DNA from: an uncultured Spirochaetales bacterium
GTDB taxonomy: Bacteria > Spirochaetota > Spirochaetia > Sphaerochaetales > Sphaerochaetaceae
Assembly (NCBI GenBank): GCA_949297785.1
Contig: CASFTW010000005.1
Location: 53,333 to 117,332, forward strand
Direction: 5' to 3'
DNA length: 64,000 nt
The position numbers and the translations under genes are program-made. Each line of letters opens with the position of its first letter. Position 1 is the first letter of the stretch. Positions 9,000 through 17,696 of the stretch are shown piece by piece. Below the pieces are notes generated by a model that was given only the letters and a program-made list of their open reading frames with translations, was not told the origin of the DNA and made no database searches.

Positions 9000-9914
9000 T
9001 TACTTTTTCAGTCCTTCAAGTGCATGAATGAGTGAAACCGCCATCTCGTGATGCGGAACGGGAACACCCAGTTCATGTGCCTTAGCGACCACGGCACCGC
9101 TGATGGTATCAACCTCAGTCTTCCTGCCGTTCTTTATATCCATCATGATTGAAGTATATCCGCCCGGATTGTTTTCACTTACAGAGCGGACTTTCTGAAT
9201 CACTTTCTCAGTGTCAAATTCAAGATTCATCGCAGATGCGACCGCAACAGTCTCCCCGATCAGATTCCTGCAAATCGCGAAGGCGCTCTCATTTTTGCTG
9301 ATGTAGGACATATCGCACTGCAGAATTGCAGTAAGCACGGAAAGGGATACATTGGTCATGAGCTTATCCCAGATCAGCTGCTGGATGTTATCATGAATGC
9401 GAACATCAAAACCGCATTTGTCAAATGCTTCACTGATGTCCTCAAGGATTTTTCCCCTGTTTCCGTTCAGAAGTCCTATGTTTGTCACACCCTTTCCGCC
9501 GTGATGGATCACACCGAGGGAAATCACGGCACCGTTGTCCTCAGTCGTTCCGATGATCACATGATCAGTGTCCACGAACTGTGAAAGCAACCTCTCGTGT
9601 CCTGCCCCGTTCTGAAGTGTCATGAGATAAGTATCCTTTCCGATTGCACTTTTCACATTCTCAAGTGCCGAATGCGAATACATGGCCTTTGTGAACAGAA
9701 TGATAAGATCCGCAGTACCTGCCCCGTCTGCATTTTTCGCGATTCTGGGAAGATAAGTATTCTGCGTGCCGTTTTCCTCCAGCACGATTCCGTTTTCTCT
9801 CACATGATCTATAACAGCTTCATTCGTATCCACAAGAGTCACATCATTGCCGGTGCTGAGACGGCCCCCGTAGATGCTGCCCATGGCTCCTGCACCGATC
9901 ACAATAATTTTCAT
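9000..9914 (-). CDS. Ketopantoate reductase family (PanE/ApbA) dehydrogenase
   Basis: 304 aa. N-terminal Rossmann motif KIIVIGAGAMGSIYGGRL, then TLQNGAGHE and the helical C-terminal domain starting with WDKLMTNVSLSVLTAI (conserved catalytic-region Lys) and SIMMDIKNGRKTEVD (conserved substrate-site Asp/Ser region). It would reduce 2-oxo acids or ketopantoate with NADPH. No pantothenate genes are nearby, and it shares an operon with YhcH under a LacI-type palindrome, so a catabolic keto-acid substrate is at least as likely. Strong GGAGGAG ribosome-binding site. Confidence 0.88.
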   Translation of the reverse strand: MKIIVIGAGAMGSIYGGRLSTGNDVTLVDTNEAVIDHVRENGIVLEENGTQNTYLPRIAKNADGAGTADLIILFTKAMYSHSALENVKSAIGKDTYLMTLQNGAGHERLLSQFVDTDHVIIGTTEDNGAVISLGVIHHGGKGVTNIGLLNGNRGKILEDISEAFDKCGFDVRIHDNIQQLIWDKLMTNVSLSVLTAILQCDMSYISKNESAFAICRNLIGETVAVASAMNLEFDTEKVIQKVRSVSENNPGGYTSIMMDIKNGRKTEVDTISGAVVAKAHELGVPVPHHEMAVSLIHALEGLKK

Positions 9915-9933
9915 ACCGCTCCTCCATTCATTT

Positions 9934-9949
9934 TTGCAATCGATTGCAA
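9934..9949. promoter_or_regulatory. LacI/GalR-type operator
   Basis: Perfect 16-bp palindrome TTGCAATCGATTGCAA with a central CG, the hallmark of LacI-family sites. It lies at or just beyond the predicted start site of the promoter at 9959-9988, a repressing position. No LacI-family gene is in the window. Confidence 0.7.
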
Positions 9950-9958
9950 TATGTATTA

Positions 9959-9988
9959 TATATACCTCTCCTTTTTCTCTGTTGTCAA
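9959..9988 (-). promoter_or_regulatory. Promoter of the ketopantoate reductase/YhcH operon
   Basis: Minus strand consensus TTGACA (9988-9983), 18-bp spacer, TATATA (9964-9959), with a TATAAT (9960-9955) overlapping it. Confidence 0.7.
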
Positions 9989-10003
9989 TATTCTTTCCTG
10001 CTC

Positions 10004-10034
10004 TTTACTTTACCCCTCCATTTTCAGCTAATAT
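10004..10034 (+). promoter_or_regulatory. Promoter of the ArsR gene, leaderless type
   Basis: TTTACT (10004-10009), 19-bp spacer, TAATAT (10029-10034). The ATG at 10041 follows after exactly six bases, with no Shine-Dalgarno sequence. Confidence 0.55.
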
Positions 10035-10040
10035 TGTATC

Positions 10041-10406
10041 ATGAATGAAAAGCAGCCTGCCCTGCCGCATAACCACGGCAACAGGGAAGAAAACGGTAAT
10101 ATGCCATCATACGAGGACTTCGAAAAGCTTGCCGACACTCTCAAGCAGCTCAGCGATCCGGTGAGGATGAAACTTTTCTATATTCTCTGTCACAGGGAGG
10201 AATGCGTTCTCAATATTTCCGCACTGATGGGTATGAGCAGTCCGGCCGTCTCCCACCATCTGAGGCAGCTCCGTCTCAGCGGGCTCATCACATCAAGAAG
10301 AGAAAAGAAAGAGGTGTACTACAAGGCATCTGAAAGCAGGGAAACCAGCTTTCTGCACCATATGATTGAAGATCTCCTCGACATCAAGTGTCCTGCGAAA
10401 AATTGA
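10041..10406 (+). CDS. ArsR-family winged-helix regulator
   Basis: 121 aa. A winged helix spans roughly residues 30-110, with the LKQLSDPVRMKLFYILC core and recognition helix MSSPAVSHHLRQLRLSGLI. The helix-3 region reads CHREECVLNIS, so one Cys of a CadC-like ELCVCD metal site is kept and the second is replaced. Near the C terminus HHMIE keeps an H-x-x-E pair like the SmtB helix-5 zinc site, and the N terminus has H-x-H (residues 10-12). Metal sensing is therefore plausible. Candidate targets are the HMA/ATPase operon (palindrome 8364-8381) or the OYE gene 36 bp downstream. Confidence 0.88.
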   Translation: MNEKQPALPHNHGNREENGNMPSYEDFEKLADTLKQLSDPVRMKLFYILCHREECVLNISALMGMSSPAVSHHLRQLRLSGLITSRREKKEVYYKASESRETSFLHHMIEDLLDIKCPAKN

Positions 10407-10430
10407 CTGGTTTTAACTCTTCATTAGGGT

Positions 10431-10436
10431 TAGAAT
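10431..10436 (+). promoter_or_regulatory. -10 box of the OYE-family gene, leaderless type
   Basis: TAGAAT six bases before the ATG at 10443. A TTGACT at 10403-10408 is too far (22-bp spacer) to be certain. The AAGG directly before the ATG is too close to serve as a normal ribosome-binding site. Confidence 0.45.
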
Positions 10437-10442
10437 CAAGGC

Positions 10443-12494
10443 ATGGATACAAAACTTCAACCTTTATTCACACCGTGGAAGATCGGTAAATGTGAAATCA
10501 AGAACAGGATCGTGCTGACCAGCATGGGAGGAACCGACCTCTTCGGCTGGATGGAGAAAAATCATTTCGACAGAACAGGTGCCCGCTTCATAATGGAAGT
10601 CGCAAAGAACAATGCGGGACTTGTGCTTCCCGGCTGCCAGCCTGTATGGAACCCGATGTTCGGACAATGGCTTCACAAGAACAGAAAGATGTACAGGGAC
10701 CTTGCCTCCTGGCTGCCTGAATTCCATAAAACCGGTGCAAAGCTGTTCATACAGCTCACCGCAGGTTTCGGAAGGAGCTTTCCCGTCAGCAGCATGATGG
10801 AAATGCTTTACAACACGCCGGTGATCAGGACACTGTCGAAACCGGTGATGAACCTTGACAAGATAACGGCAAGCGCAAGCCCGTCGCCCAACAGGTGGTC
10901 TGACAGACTACCTTCCCGCGAGATGACAAAGGATGAGATAAAAGACATCGTAAGATCTTTTGCCCTTTCAAGCCGGATGCTGATGGATGCCGGAGTCGAC
11001 GGAGTTGAGGTGCATGCCGTTCATGAGGGCTATCTTCTCGACCAGTTCACCCTTCCCTACATCAACAAGAGAAAAGATGAATACGGCGGCAGCATGGAGA
11101 ACCGTTACCGCTTCGCCGTCGAAATCGTGCAGGCGATAAAAAAGGAATGCGGTGATGACTTTCCTGTCTCGCTGCGTTACAGCGTGGTCTCAAAGACGAA
11201 AGGCTTCAGGAAAGGAGCCCTGCCCGGTGAAGATTACATTGAAGTCGGACGCGACATGGAGGAATCGGAAAAAGCAGCTAAGCTTCTTGAGGATGCCGGT
11301 TATGACATGCTGAACTGCGACAACGGAACATATGATGCGTGGTACTGGGCCCATCCGCCTGTATACATGCCCGAAAACTGCAATCTGGAAGATGCCGAGC
11401 ATATCCGCAAGTTTGTATCAATCCCGGTAGTTGCTGCAGGAAGGCTTGATCCTTACAAGGCCGCGGAGGAAATCGGAGCAGGACGTCTCGACGGCGCAGG
11501 TTTCGCACGTCCCTTCCTTGCAGACCAGGAATGGGTCACCAAACTCATGAATGACAAGGCTGAGGACATAAGGCCCTGCATACTCTGCCATAACGGATGT
11601 TTCAACATGTGTCATTATGAAGGCGTTCCAAATGATCAGGACCTCTTCGACAGTTTGAATATGGCACGGTGTGCCGTGAATGCAGAGACAATGCAGTGGT
11701 CAAAACACTGCATTAAGAAAGCTGCAAAAGCGAAAAAAGTTGCCATAGTGGGAGGCGGCATCGGAGGAATGGAAGCCGCCCGCGTGCTGAAACTGCGCGG
11801 TCATAACCCCGTGATCTATGAGAAATCGTACAGGCTCGGAGGCACTTTCATCGCTGCAAGCGCAGAGTCCTACAAAGGCAAGCTGCGTGACCTTCTCTCC
11901 TGGTACATACGGCAGATGGACAAGCTGGGAATTGAAGTCAGACTGAATGAGGAAGTGAAAGACGTTTCCTCACTGGATGCCGATGAGGTCATCATTGCCA
12001 CAGGAGCCGTGGCAAAGCGCATTCCGGTTCCCGGAAGCGACATGATGATTGAGGCCTGCGAATATCTCACCGGCAAGAGTACAGGCATCAGTGTCGCTGT
12101 CATAGGAGGAGGACTGACAGGATGTGAGGTCGCATATGAACTTGCACTGCAGGGCAAAAAGGTCATCATCGTTGAAATGAAGAATGATCTCATTGCCCAG
12201 AAAGGCGTATGCCTTGCCAACAGCTCATATCTGAGAGAATGGTTTGCCCTCAACAATGTGGAAGTGCATCTGAACTCATCACTCAAGGAAGTGAGAAAAG
12301 GCTCAATCATAATAAAGGATGAGAGAGGAGATGAAAAGGAAATTGCCTGTGAGAGCGTCATCAGCAGTATCGGCTACAATCCTGCCCCGCTTGTAAAAGG
12401 AGGAGGAAAGGTGCATCTTGTGGGAGACTGCCTCAAAGTCGGCAACCTGAGAACCGTCATATGGAAAGCATATGAAACGGCAATGAAGATATGA
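10443..12494 (+). CDS. OYE-family NADH:flavin oxidoreductase with Fe-S and FAD/NAD domains
   Basis: 683 aa, the length of 2,4-dienoyl-CoA reductase (FadH), BaiCD/BaiH and trimethylamine dehydrogenase relatives. Residues 1-365 form an FMN TIM barrel (GVDGVEVHAVHEGYLLDQF, then NKRKDEYGGSMENRYRF). Near residue 379 a Cys-rich segment (PCILCHNGCFNMC) marks the [4Fe-4S] site. Two dinucleotide folds follow: VAIVGGGIGGMEAARVL (FAD) and VAVIGGGLTGCEVAYEL (NAD). It should pass hydride from NAD(P)H through FAD and Fe-S to FMN to reduce an enoate. In gut bacteria such enzymes reduce enoyl-CoAs, bile acids and plant phenolics; substrate unknown. Confidence 0.92.
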   Translation: MDTKLQPLFTPWKIGKCEIKNRIVLTSMGGTDLFGWMEKNHFDRTGARFIMEVAKNNAGLVLPGCQPVWNPMFGQWLHKNRKMYRDLASWLPEFHKTGAKLFIQLTAGFGRSFPVSSMMEMLYNTPVIRTLSKPVMNLDKITASASPSPNRWSDRLPSREMTKDEIKDIVRSFALSSRMLMDAGVDGVEVHAVHEGYLLDQFTLPYINKRKDEYGGSMENRYRFAVEIVQAIKKECGDDFPVSLRYSVVSKTKGFRKGALPGEDYIEVGRDMEESEKAAKLLEDAGYDMLNCDNGTYDAWYWAHPPVYMPENCNLEDAEHIRKFVSIPVVAAGRLDPYKAAEEIGAGRLDGAGFARPFLADQEWVTKLMNDKAEDIRPCILCHNGCFNMCHYEGVPNDQDLFDSLNMARCAVNAETMQWSKHCIKKAAKAKKVAIVGGGIGGMEAARVLKLRGHNPVIYEKSYRLGGTFIAASAESYKGKLRDLLSWYIRQMDKLGIEVRLNEEVKDVSSLDADEVIIATGAVAKRIPVPGSDMMIEACEYLTGKSTGISVAVIGGGLTGCEVAYELALQGKKVIIVEMKNDLIAQKGVCLANSSYLREWFALNNVEVHLNSSLKEVRKGSIIIKDERGDEKEIACESVISSIGYNPAPLVKGGGKVHLVGDCLKVGNLRTVIWKAYETAMKI

Positions 12495-12510
12495 CAGAAT
12501 ACTCATCATA

Positions 12511-12540
12511 AGAGCAGGGACCGCCCTGCTCTTTCTTTAT
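12511..12540. terminator. Intrinsic terminator between convergent genes
   Basis: Nine-bp stem AGAGCAGGG / CCCTGCTCT with a 4-nt loop, followed by TTCTTTAT on the plus strand. It ends the OYE gene and may also act on the opposite kinase operon. Confidence 0.88.
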
Positions 12541-12546
12541 AAGTTT

Positions 12547-13830
12547 TCAGCAGTGTATTATCACCTGTGTTATGAAGACATCGCCTTCCTGCATGCAGCG
12601 CAGCATGCCGCTGTGAGAGTCGACAAGTGAGCGTACACTCCTCATTCCGACCCCGCCGCTGGCTCTTGTGGTCATTGGAAGTCCTTCGTCAGTGAATCTT
12701 ATGCTGCCTGAAACGGAATTTCTCATCTCGATACGCACAGCACCATTGTGATACGACATTGAAAAGTCAATGAAACCACCATGCACATGTGATGAGGCTT
12801 CCACTGCATTGTCCAGAATGTTTCCTATGAGAGATACAAGTTCTTTATCGGATATGGCAAGAGATGAGGGAATCCGGATATCGGCAGTGAAAAGAACACC
12901 AGAGGACACTGCCCTCCGGTATGCCATTCTCACAAGAGAATTGACAATCATGTTCTCGCTCCAGTACACAGGAGGCGCACCGGCTACTGCTCCTTCATAC
13001 TCTTCAAGATAAGTCTTTGCCCTTTCAGCATCATTCGCTTCAAGCATTTCGAGTATGATACGGTTATGATGCCGCATGTCATGCCGCATTGTTCTGGCAA
13101 GATCAACCATCGCCTTTTCCGCATCAAGTTCCCTCTCAAGCCATTTCTGCCTTACCTTCATGCTGTCAAGTTCCTCTTCAATGCGAAGCAGCGAGACCAG
13201 ACGGAAAATGACCCAGTATGCCGAAGTGACAAGCACTGCCGTCAGCAGCAGCCAGTTGTAATACTTCATCCTGTCATCAAATTCGAAGACATTTGAAATA
13301 GAGAAAGCGGAAACCGAGAAAAAGGAAATCGAGGAGAAAAAAGTAAGGGCAAGCCAGCCCTTATCTATACCTGCCGTCGCAACATGTATTTTACGCGAGA
13401 ACCCGCATAGGAGAATGACGATATAAAGCAGCGAGATAAGTGAGCGGATGGCCAGCATTGCACTCTGGCTTGAAGAGAAACAGACATCGCAGATGAACTG
13501 CGAGAGACTTACTGTCAGCATGAAATAAGTACAGTAGGTCATGCAGACAAATAGGTTTCTCATTACCGGCCCTTCGAAGACAAAACAGTATACAAAGATG
13601 CATGAGATAACAAGAATTGCATAAACAATGCTTACGGACAGGATGCTCCAGCTCATCAGATACATGGTGACAACGCAGACTGACAGACACACGGACATGA
13701 CTGTAAACCATATTATTGCCGTGCGCTTTGCATTTCCATTGCGTGCTTCTCCCATGAGATACAAAGTGAAGCCATGAGTCAGTATCACGGCAGCAACACG
13801 GATAAGGGGAAAAAACTCAAGATTTTCCAT
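12547..13830 (-). CDS. GHKL-type sensor histidine kinase (AgrC/LytS style)
   Basis: 427 aa. The N-terminal 200 residues hold about six membrane helices, then a coiled-coil linker. The phosphoacceptor region RTMRHDMRHHNRIILEML carries the H-box His. The ATPase has an N box (LIGNILDNAVEAS) and a G box (GGVGMRSVRSLVDSHSG). It probably senses a peptide or envelope cue and phosphorylates the LytTR regulator encoded upstream, whose end overlaps this start by 14 bp. Confidence 0.9.
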   Translation of the reverse strand: MENLEFFPLIRVAAVILTHGFTLYLMGEARNGNAKRTAIIWFTVMSVCLSVCVVTMYLMSWSILSVSIVYAILVISCIFVYCFVFEGPVMRNLFVCMTYCTYFMLTVSLSQFICDVCFSSSQSAMLAIRSLISLLYIVILLCGFSRKIHVATAGIDKGWLALTFFSSISFFSVSAFSISNVFEFDDRMKYYNWLLLTAVLVTSAYWVIFRLVSLLRIEEELDSMKVRQKWLERELDAEKAMVDLARTMRHDMRHHNRIILEMLEANDAERAKTYLEEYEGAVAGAPPVYWSENMIVNSLVRMAYRRAVSSGVLFTADIRIPSSLAISDKELVSLIGNILDNAVEASSHVHGGFIDFSMSYHNGAVRIEMRNSVSGSIRFTDEGLPMTTRASGGVGMRSVRSLVDSHSGMLRCMQEGDVFITQVIIHC

Positions 13831-14560
13831 TGCCGTCCTCCGTACGGGGAAACATATAGTCGAATATGATGTTTCTCAGCCGTCTGAAATCTCCTCTTTT
13901 TATGAGGATACCGTCTCCGTTGGTCAGAGTGATCTTTCCGGGTGAAATGCTTTTGACAAAGCCGAGATTTATTATATATCCGCGGTATGGCTGGATGAAC
14001 TGAGACGGACACAGACGCTCAAGCAGAAGAAGAAAAGAAGAAAGTGTGATCCGCGTCTCCTCATATTTCCCGCCGGTGGTATGAACTATTCTCCTGTGAC
14101 CGAGACTTTCAATGTAGATGATCTCAAAAGCCGGCAGTTTGTGCATCATTCCTCCCGGCAGATTCAGCGTTATCATATCATCATTGAGCCTGAAAGCGGC
14201 TGAAGCCCGCTCAAGAGCTTCATGGAAGCTGTGCTCATCAAAAGGCTTGAGAACATAATGCACAGCCCCGAGAGAGAAAGCATCAACTGCATAATCACGG
14301 CTGCATGTGAGGAAAATTATCTGGATCCCGGGATTGTCTCTCTTCAGCGCCTTTGCAATTTCCAGTCCGGAAAACTGAGGCATGACGATATCAAGGACGG
14401 CAATATCGAAATGCCGGCCTCTCTTTGCCGCTTCCAGAAATGAACGATCGTCACTGAATGTGCTTATCTTCACATGCGCTGACGAAAAATAAGACGCAAC
14501 GGCTGTATTCACCTTCTCAAGATAAAGAGGCTCGTCGTCACAGATTCCGATTCGCAGCAT
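13817..14560 (-). CDS. LytTR-family response regulator
   Basis: 247 aa. Receiver domain residues 1-120: acidic pair in ICDDEP, phosphoacceptor Asp in VLDIVMP, Thr in IFLTCSRD and Lys in YVLKPF. C-terminal LytTR DNA-binding domain, about 140-235, with IIYIESLGHRRIVHT and QPYRGYIINLGFVKSI. A strong AAGGAGGGC site precedes the ATG. Forms a two-gene operon with the kinase; targets are unknown. Confidence 0.93.
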   Translation of the reverse strand: MLRIGICDDEPLYLEKVNTAVASYFSSAHVKISTFSDDRSFLEAAKRGRHFDIAVLDIVMPQFSGLEIAKALKRDNPGIQIIFLTCSRDYAVDAFSLGAVHYVLKPFDEHSFHEALERASAAFRLNDDMITLNLPGGMMHKLPAFEIIYIESLGHRRIVHTTGGKYEETRITLSSFLLLLERLCPSQFIQPYRGYIINLGFVKSISPGKITLTNGDGILIKRGDFRRLRNIIFDYMFPRTEDGNGKS

Positions 14561-14751
14561 TCAGCCCTCCTTATCTGGAAATTATTATTTTTCCGGCATT
14601 TCCGCAATTGAATCGGGCATCATGAAATGCAAAACAGGATAAATCGTCAACAAAATCGGGTGAACCATACTTTTCACATGCAGGAAAAGCCGGTTCAAGA
14701 GTGTAAAATTTTCAGGTGCGTTCACTTCCAGCACGGACAAGGGAAAGAGTG

Positions 14752-15630
14752 ATGAGAAACAGCGGTACATATTCCGATATCCATGATCTTATCGAGGAAA
14801 AGGAAAGGCAGATAGAATATCTGAAAAGCATCTATGACAGTCTGCCTTGCCTTGTATTGAGATTTCTGAGGACAAAGGATGGTTATACTCTTCTGTCATA
14901 CAACAACCTGCTCATCTCTCTTACCGGCACAAGTGACGAGGAAATCGGGAAGATGTCATGGGAACAGGGTTTCTGGGCATCAATTCCGGATCCGGAAAGA
15001 GAGAAACTTGCACAAAGCCTTTCATCGCTGAGAAAAGAGGGAGACACATCTGTATGCGAATACACTGTCATTACCGGCACCGGAAGGGAACTTCATATAA
15101 AGAGTCTGAATTCATTCATTGAGAGAAAAAAGGAAGGAGATGTGATCCAGCGGCTCGCATTCGACATCAGCGAATACGCAGAGAAAGAGAAAATCCTCAG
15201 AAAAATAATAGACACGGATCCACTTACGGGTCTTTTCAACCGTAACCGTCTGCTGAAAGCGGAAAAGGAGAAATACTCAAAACTTTCCATTGCCTGTTTC
15301 GATATCGACAACCTGAAGGATGTAAATGATCTTCAAGGTCATAATGCAGGAGATGATGTGCTTGTACGTGTCGCCTTCTGTCTGAAAGAAAGATTTCCCG
15401 AAAGCTCATACAGAACCGGAGGAGATGAATTTCTCATAAGCGACTGCATCTGTGATGAGAGGACATTCAGGAATCAGGTTGAGGAGATCCGCACATCCCT
15501 TGCCCGGGAGGGAATCAGCATATCATCCGGAATTTCAATAAGGGAGAGTGATGCCGATTTCAAAGAGCAGTATATCCGGGCAGACAGTGAGATGTACCGG
15601 TGCAAAATGGCATCACGCCAGGGCAGATGA
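14752..15630 (+). CDS. PAS-GGDEF diguanylate cyclase
   Basis: 293 aa from the ATG at 14752, chosen because the upstream alternative at 14716 lacks a ribosome-binding site and a TAAAAT box sits at 14704-14709. A PAS domain covers about residues 15-145. The GGDEF domain follows, with DPLTGLFNRNRL, the metal-binding FDIDNLKDVND and an intact catalytic TGGDEF. The product-inhibition RxxD position reads RFPE, so feedback control is probably lost. It is divergent from the LytTR operon and is predicted to make cyclic di-GMP in the cytoplasm. Confidence 0.9.
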   Translation: MRNSGTYSDIHDLIEEKERQIEYLKSIYDSLPCLVLRFLRTKDGYTLLSYNNLLISLTGTSDEEIGKMSWEQGFWASIPDPEREKLAQSLSSLRKEGDTSVCEYTVITGTGRELHIKSLNSFIERKKEGDVIQRLAFDISEYAEKEKILRKIIDTDPLTGLFNRNRLLKAEKEKYSKLSIACFDIDNLKDVNDLQGHNAGDDVLVRVAFCLKERFPESSYRTGGDEFLISDCICDERTFRNQVEEIRTSLAREGISISSGISIRESDADFKEQYIRADSEMYRCKMASRQGR

Positions 15631-15635
15631 AAAGA

Positions 15636-15664
15636 GCATGAAAAGGCGGTATGCCGCTTCATGC
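15636..15664. terminator. Hairpin between convergent genes
   Basis: Outer arms GCATGAA / TTCATGC and inner arms GCGG / CCGC around a short loop, between the stop of the cyclase (15630) and the stop of the aconitase X small subunit (15684). Confidence 0.7.
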
Positions 15665-15683
15665 CCTGCTGCTTACCCAATAC

Positions 15684-16133
15684 TCAGCGTTCGACCTTCA
15701 CGCTGCCGTCTTCACTTACCGTGATTCGGTCTCCCGTCTTCACATAAGAAAGAAATTCATCTCCAAGACCGTCGACCGTCGGCATGGAATTGTCTGTCCA
15801 CACATCGGCAAGGATTGCACCGGCGGCTGCAAGCGAGTCTATCTCCTTGCTGAAAAGCAGGCATGCAGGCTGGCGTGACATGCATGCGGCACAGTACAGG
15901 ACAAGACCTCCTGTCGTGCTTCCTATTGTCTGCGGCATGATCAGGGCCTTGCCTGCCATCGGCTTCTCATACAGGTCGGGATTGTTCTGATCAGAGCATT
16001 TTCCGGTTTTGTCGCCGAACATAAGCGAATGCTGATAGCTTGCAAGCGTATTGAAACCGCCGTGCGATACAAGTGCCTCGGCACTCACATTTCCTTTTAC
16101 GACAGCACGTCCTTTGAAAATTCTCTCGCTCAT
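15684..16133 (-). CDS. Aconitase X swivel (small) subunit, DUF126
   Basis: 149 aa, starting at the ATG that overlaps the stop of the large subunit (ATGA, 16133-16130). Family features include the opening IFKGRAVVKGNVSAEALV, GKCSDQNNPDLYEKPMAGKALIMP cut by MPQTIGSTTGGLVLY, and a late NSMPTVDG. It is the swivelling domain that completes the active site of aconitase X enzymes. Characterised relatives are cis-3-hydroxy-L-proline dehydratase in bacteria and mevalonate-5-phosphate dehydratase in archaea. The separate-gene arrangement is the two-subunit form. Confidence 0.9.
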   Translation of the reverse strand: MSERIFKGRAVVKGNVSAEALVSHGGFNTLASYQHSLMFGDKTGKCSDQNNPDLYEKPMAGKALIMPQTIGSTTGGLVLYCAACMSRQPACLLFSKEIDSLAAAGAILADVWTDNSMPTVDGLGDEFLSYVKTGDRITVSEDGSVKVER

Positions 16134-17398
16134 CTTGCACCTCCGCATATCATTTTGAGAAGCTCGTCTTCCTTGTAATACCGCGCCGATGTGTATGTCC
16201 TCAGCTTGTTGGAACATGTGATCACGGGCATTGACCCGCACTGGGGATTGTTCATATACATGAGAGGACAGATATGGGAAAGAATGACACCCTGCCTCAT
16301 GAGACGCCGGCCCTTCTCTCCCGCCTTGAATTTATCCATCAGGGCCGGGGCGGCCGTCATGACAGTCTTAATCGAGACTTTCTTCATTCCCCTGGCAGAA
16401 AGCTCATCATTGATTCTGTCAGCCCATGAATCAAGCTGGGCAGCGGAAAGATGAGGACAGCCTATGAATGCAAGCTTCGCTTTCGCATTCCTGTCTTTCC
16501 ATATGACAGGATAATTCCTCTCTGTCTCTTCAAGCACGGCATCGTCAATGACAAATGTCCTGTAACCTTCCTTAAGAAGAGACCTGCCGTTTTTCACCGC
16601 TTCCGGCGTAAGGTTCTCGATATGATAAAGTCCCACTGCTCCGTTGGAGGCCGTTGCCGCACCGAAATCCTTGAAATAAGCCTTCGCATCTTCGTCAAGA
16701 GAAGAGAAGTACTTATCCATTCCTGTCACATAGGGAACATCTTCCATCACCCTCATTCCGATTGCGGAGCCGAGCAGCTGGGCTTCGGGCTTTTTCGAGG
16801 TCTTCACTTCAATCAGCCATGTTGCCTTTCTTCCCTCATCGGTCAGAAGACCGAAATAAGGCACACAGCCGGCAATGGAACCGAAAAGATCGAGAATACC
16901 GCTGTTTCTGTTGCAGCGCGCACCGAGAATGCTGTTGGCATATACCACGGCAGAGCTTTCCGCCCATGAGAGTATGTCGCCTTCCTCCGGGACATTCCCC
17001 ACTTCATCCATATAGCAGGTGCAGGTATATGCATCGTCGCTCATGATACCCAGTTTTTCAAGCTGCGCATCATAATCCTTCTGCTTTGAGTACATCACGC
17101 GGAAAAAGATGTTCTGTATGAGATTCATCGGCAGACCTTTCTCCAGCGGACGCGGATCAACGCTGAAGCGCTGGCAGGAAAGAGTGCCTGAATTTATAAG
17201 CGTATCCATAAGGTCATACACCGGACTCATCACGGAAAGTCCGAAACTGGTGACGAGATGTCCGTACTTTCCTGTGATGTCGACCATCTTCTCCGCCCCG
17301 AAAGTCTCTCCGTACATTACGAGTGTCTTCATGACCTTTGCCTTGACATCCCCTTCTTTTCCTTCAAGGATGTCTCTCTGTCTCTGAGTCAGTTCCAT
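16130..17398 (-). CDS. Aconitase X catalytic (large) subunit
   Basis: 422 aa from the ATG at 17398, which has a GAGGAG ribosome-binding site seven bases upstream; the frame is open further up, but those residues do not look like protein family sequence. Conserved regions include GKYGHLVTSFG, LGARCNRNSG and the C-terminal CPLMYMNNPQCGSMPVITCS, whose Cys residues would bind the Fe-S cluster. With the small subunit it should dehydrate a small hydroxy acid, most likely cis-3-hydroxyproline; no proline or mevalonate genes are adjacent to decide. Confidence 0.9.
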   Translation of the reverse strand: MELTQRQRDILEGKEGDVKAKVMKTLVMYGETFGAEKMVDITGKYGHLVTSFGLSVMSPVYDLMDTLINSGTLSCQRFSVDPRPLEKGLPMNLIQNIFFRVMYSKQKDYDAQLEKLGIMSDDAYTCTCYMDEVGNVPEEGDILSWAESSAVVYANSILGARCNRNSGILDLFGSIAGCVPYFGLLTDEGRKATWLIEVKTSKKPEAQLLGSAIGMRVMEDVPYVTGMDKYFSSLDEDAKAYFKDFGAATASNGAVGLYHIENLTPEAVKNGRSLLKEGYRTFVIDDAVLEETERNYPVIWKDRNAKAKLAFIGCPHLSAAQLDSWADRINDELSARGMKKVSIKTVMTAAPALMDKFKAGEKGRRLMRQGVILSHICPLMYMNNPQCGSMPVITCSNKLRTYTSARYYKEDELLKMICGGAR

Positions 17399-17640
17399 AG
17401 TTCTCCTCACTTGATGCAATTCTAGCATCTGAAGGAACAAGAAAAAAGCGGAAAGAGAAGAAAAGCACCGGAAAAGGGAAATGATCTTGTTCCACTGCAA
17501 AAACAGATGACAGTACAGACGTTACCGTATTTATTCATTTCTAAATGATTATTCCTAAATATATTGAATTATATTTATTTATAAGATATAAACATACAAT
17601 TCATAGTTCAAGATTTTACAATGTTTCTATGCAAAGTATC

Positions 17641-17670
17641 TTGACATGTTTTTGTGTTTCTTTCTATAGT
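17641..17670 (+). promoter_or_regulatory. Promoter of the ABC binding-protein gene
   Basis: TTGACA (17641-17646), 18-bp spacer, TATAGT (17665-17670), below about 120 bp of very A/T-rich sequence that could act as an UP element. The rest of the 17399-17640 spacer shows no gene. A GGAGG site at 17686-17690 precedes the ATG. Confidence 0.8.
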
Positions 17671-17696
17671 AACATCATCAAAAACGGAGGTGTAAA

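Noticed and set aside
13817..14560. Linking the LytTR system to an autoinducer peptide gene as an agr-like quorum system
   Set aside because: No small peptide gene or AgrB-type processing enzyme is present between or beside the two genes.
17399..17640. Possible riboswitch in the A/T-rich spacer before the binding-protein gene
   Set aside because: The predicted start site at about 17677 leaves almost no leader, and no conserved riboswitch core is visible.
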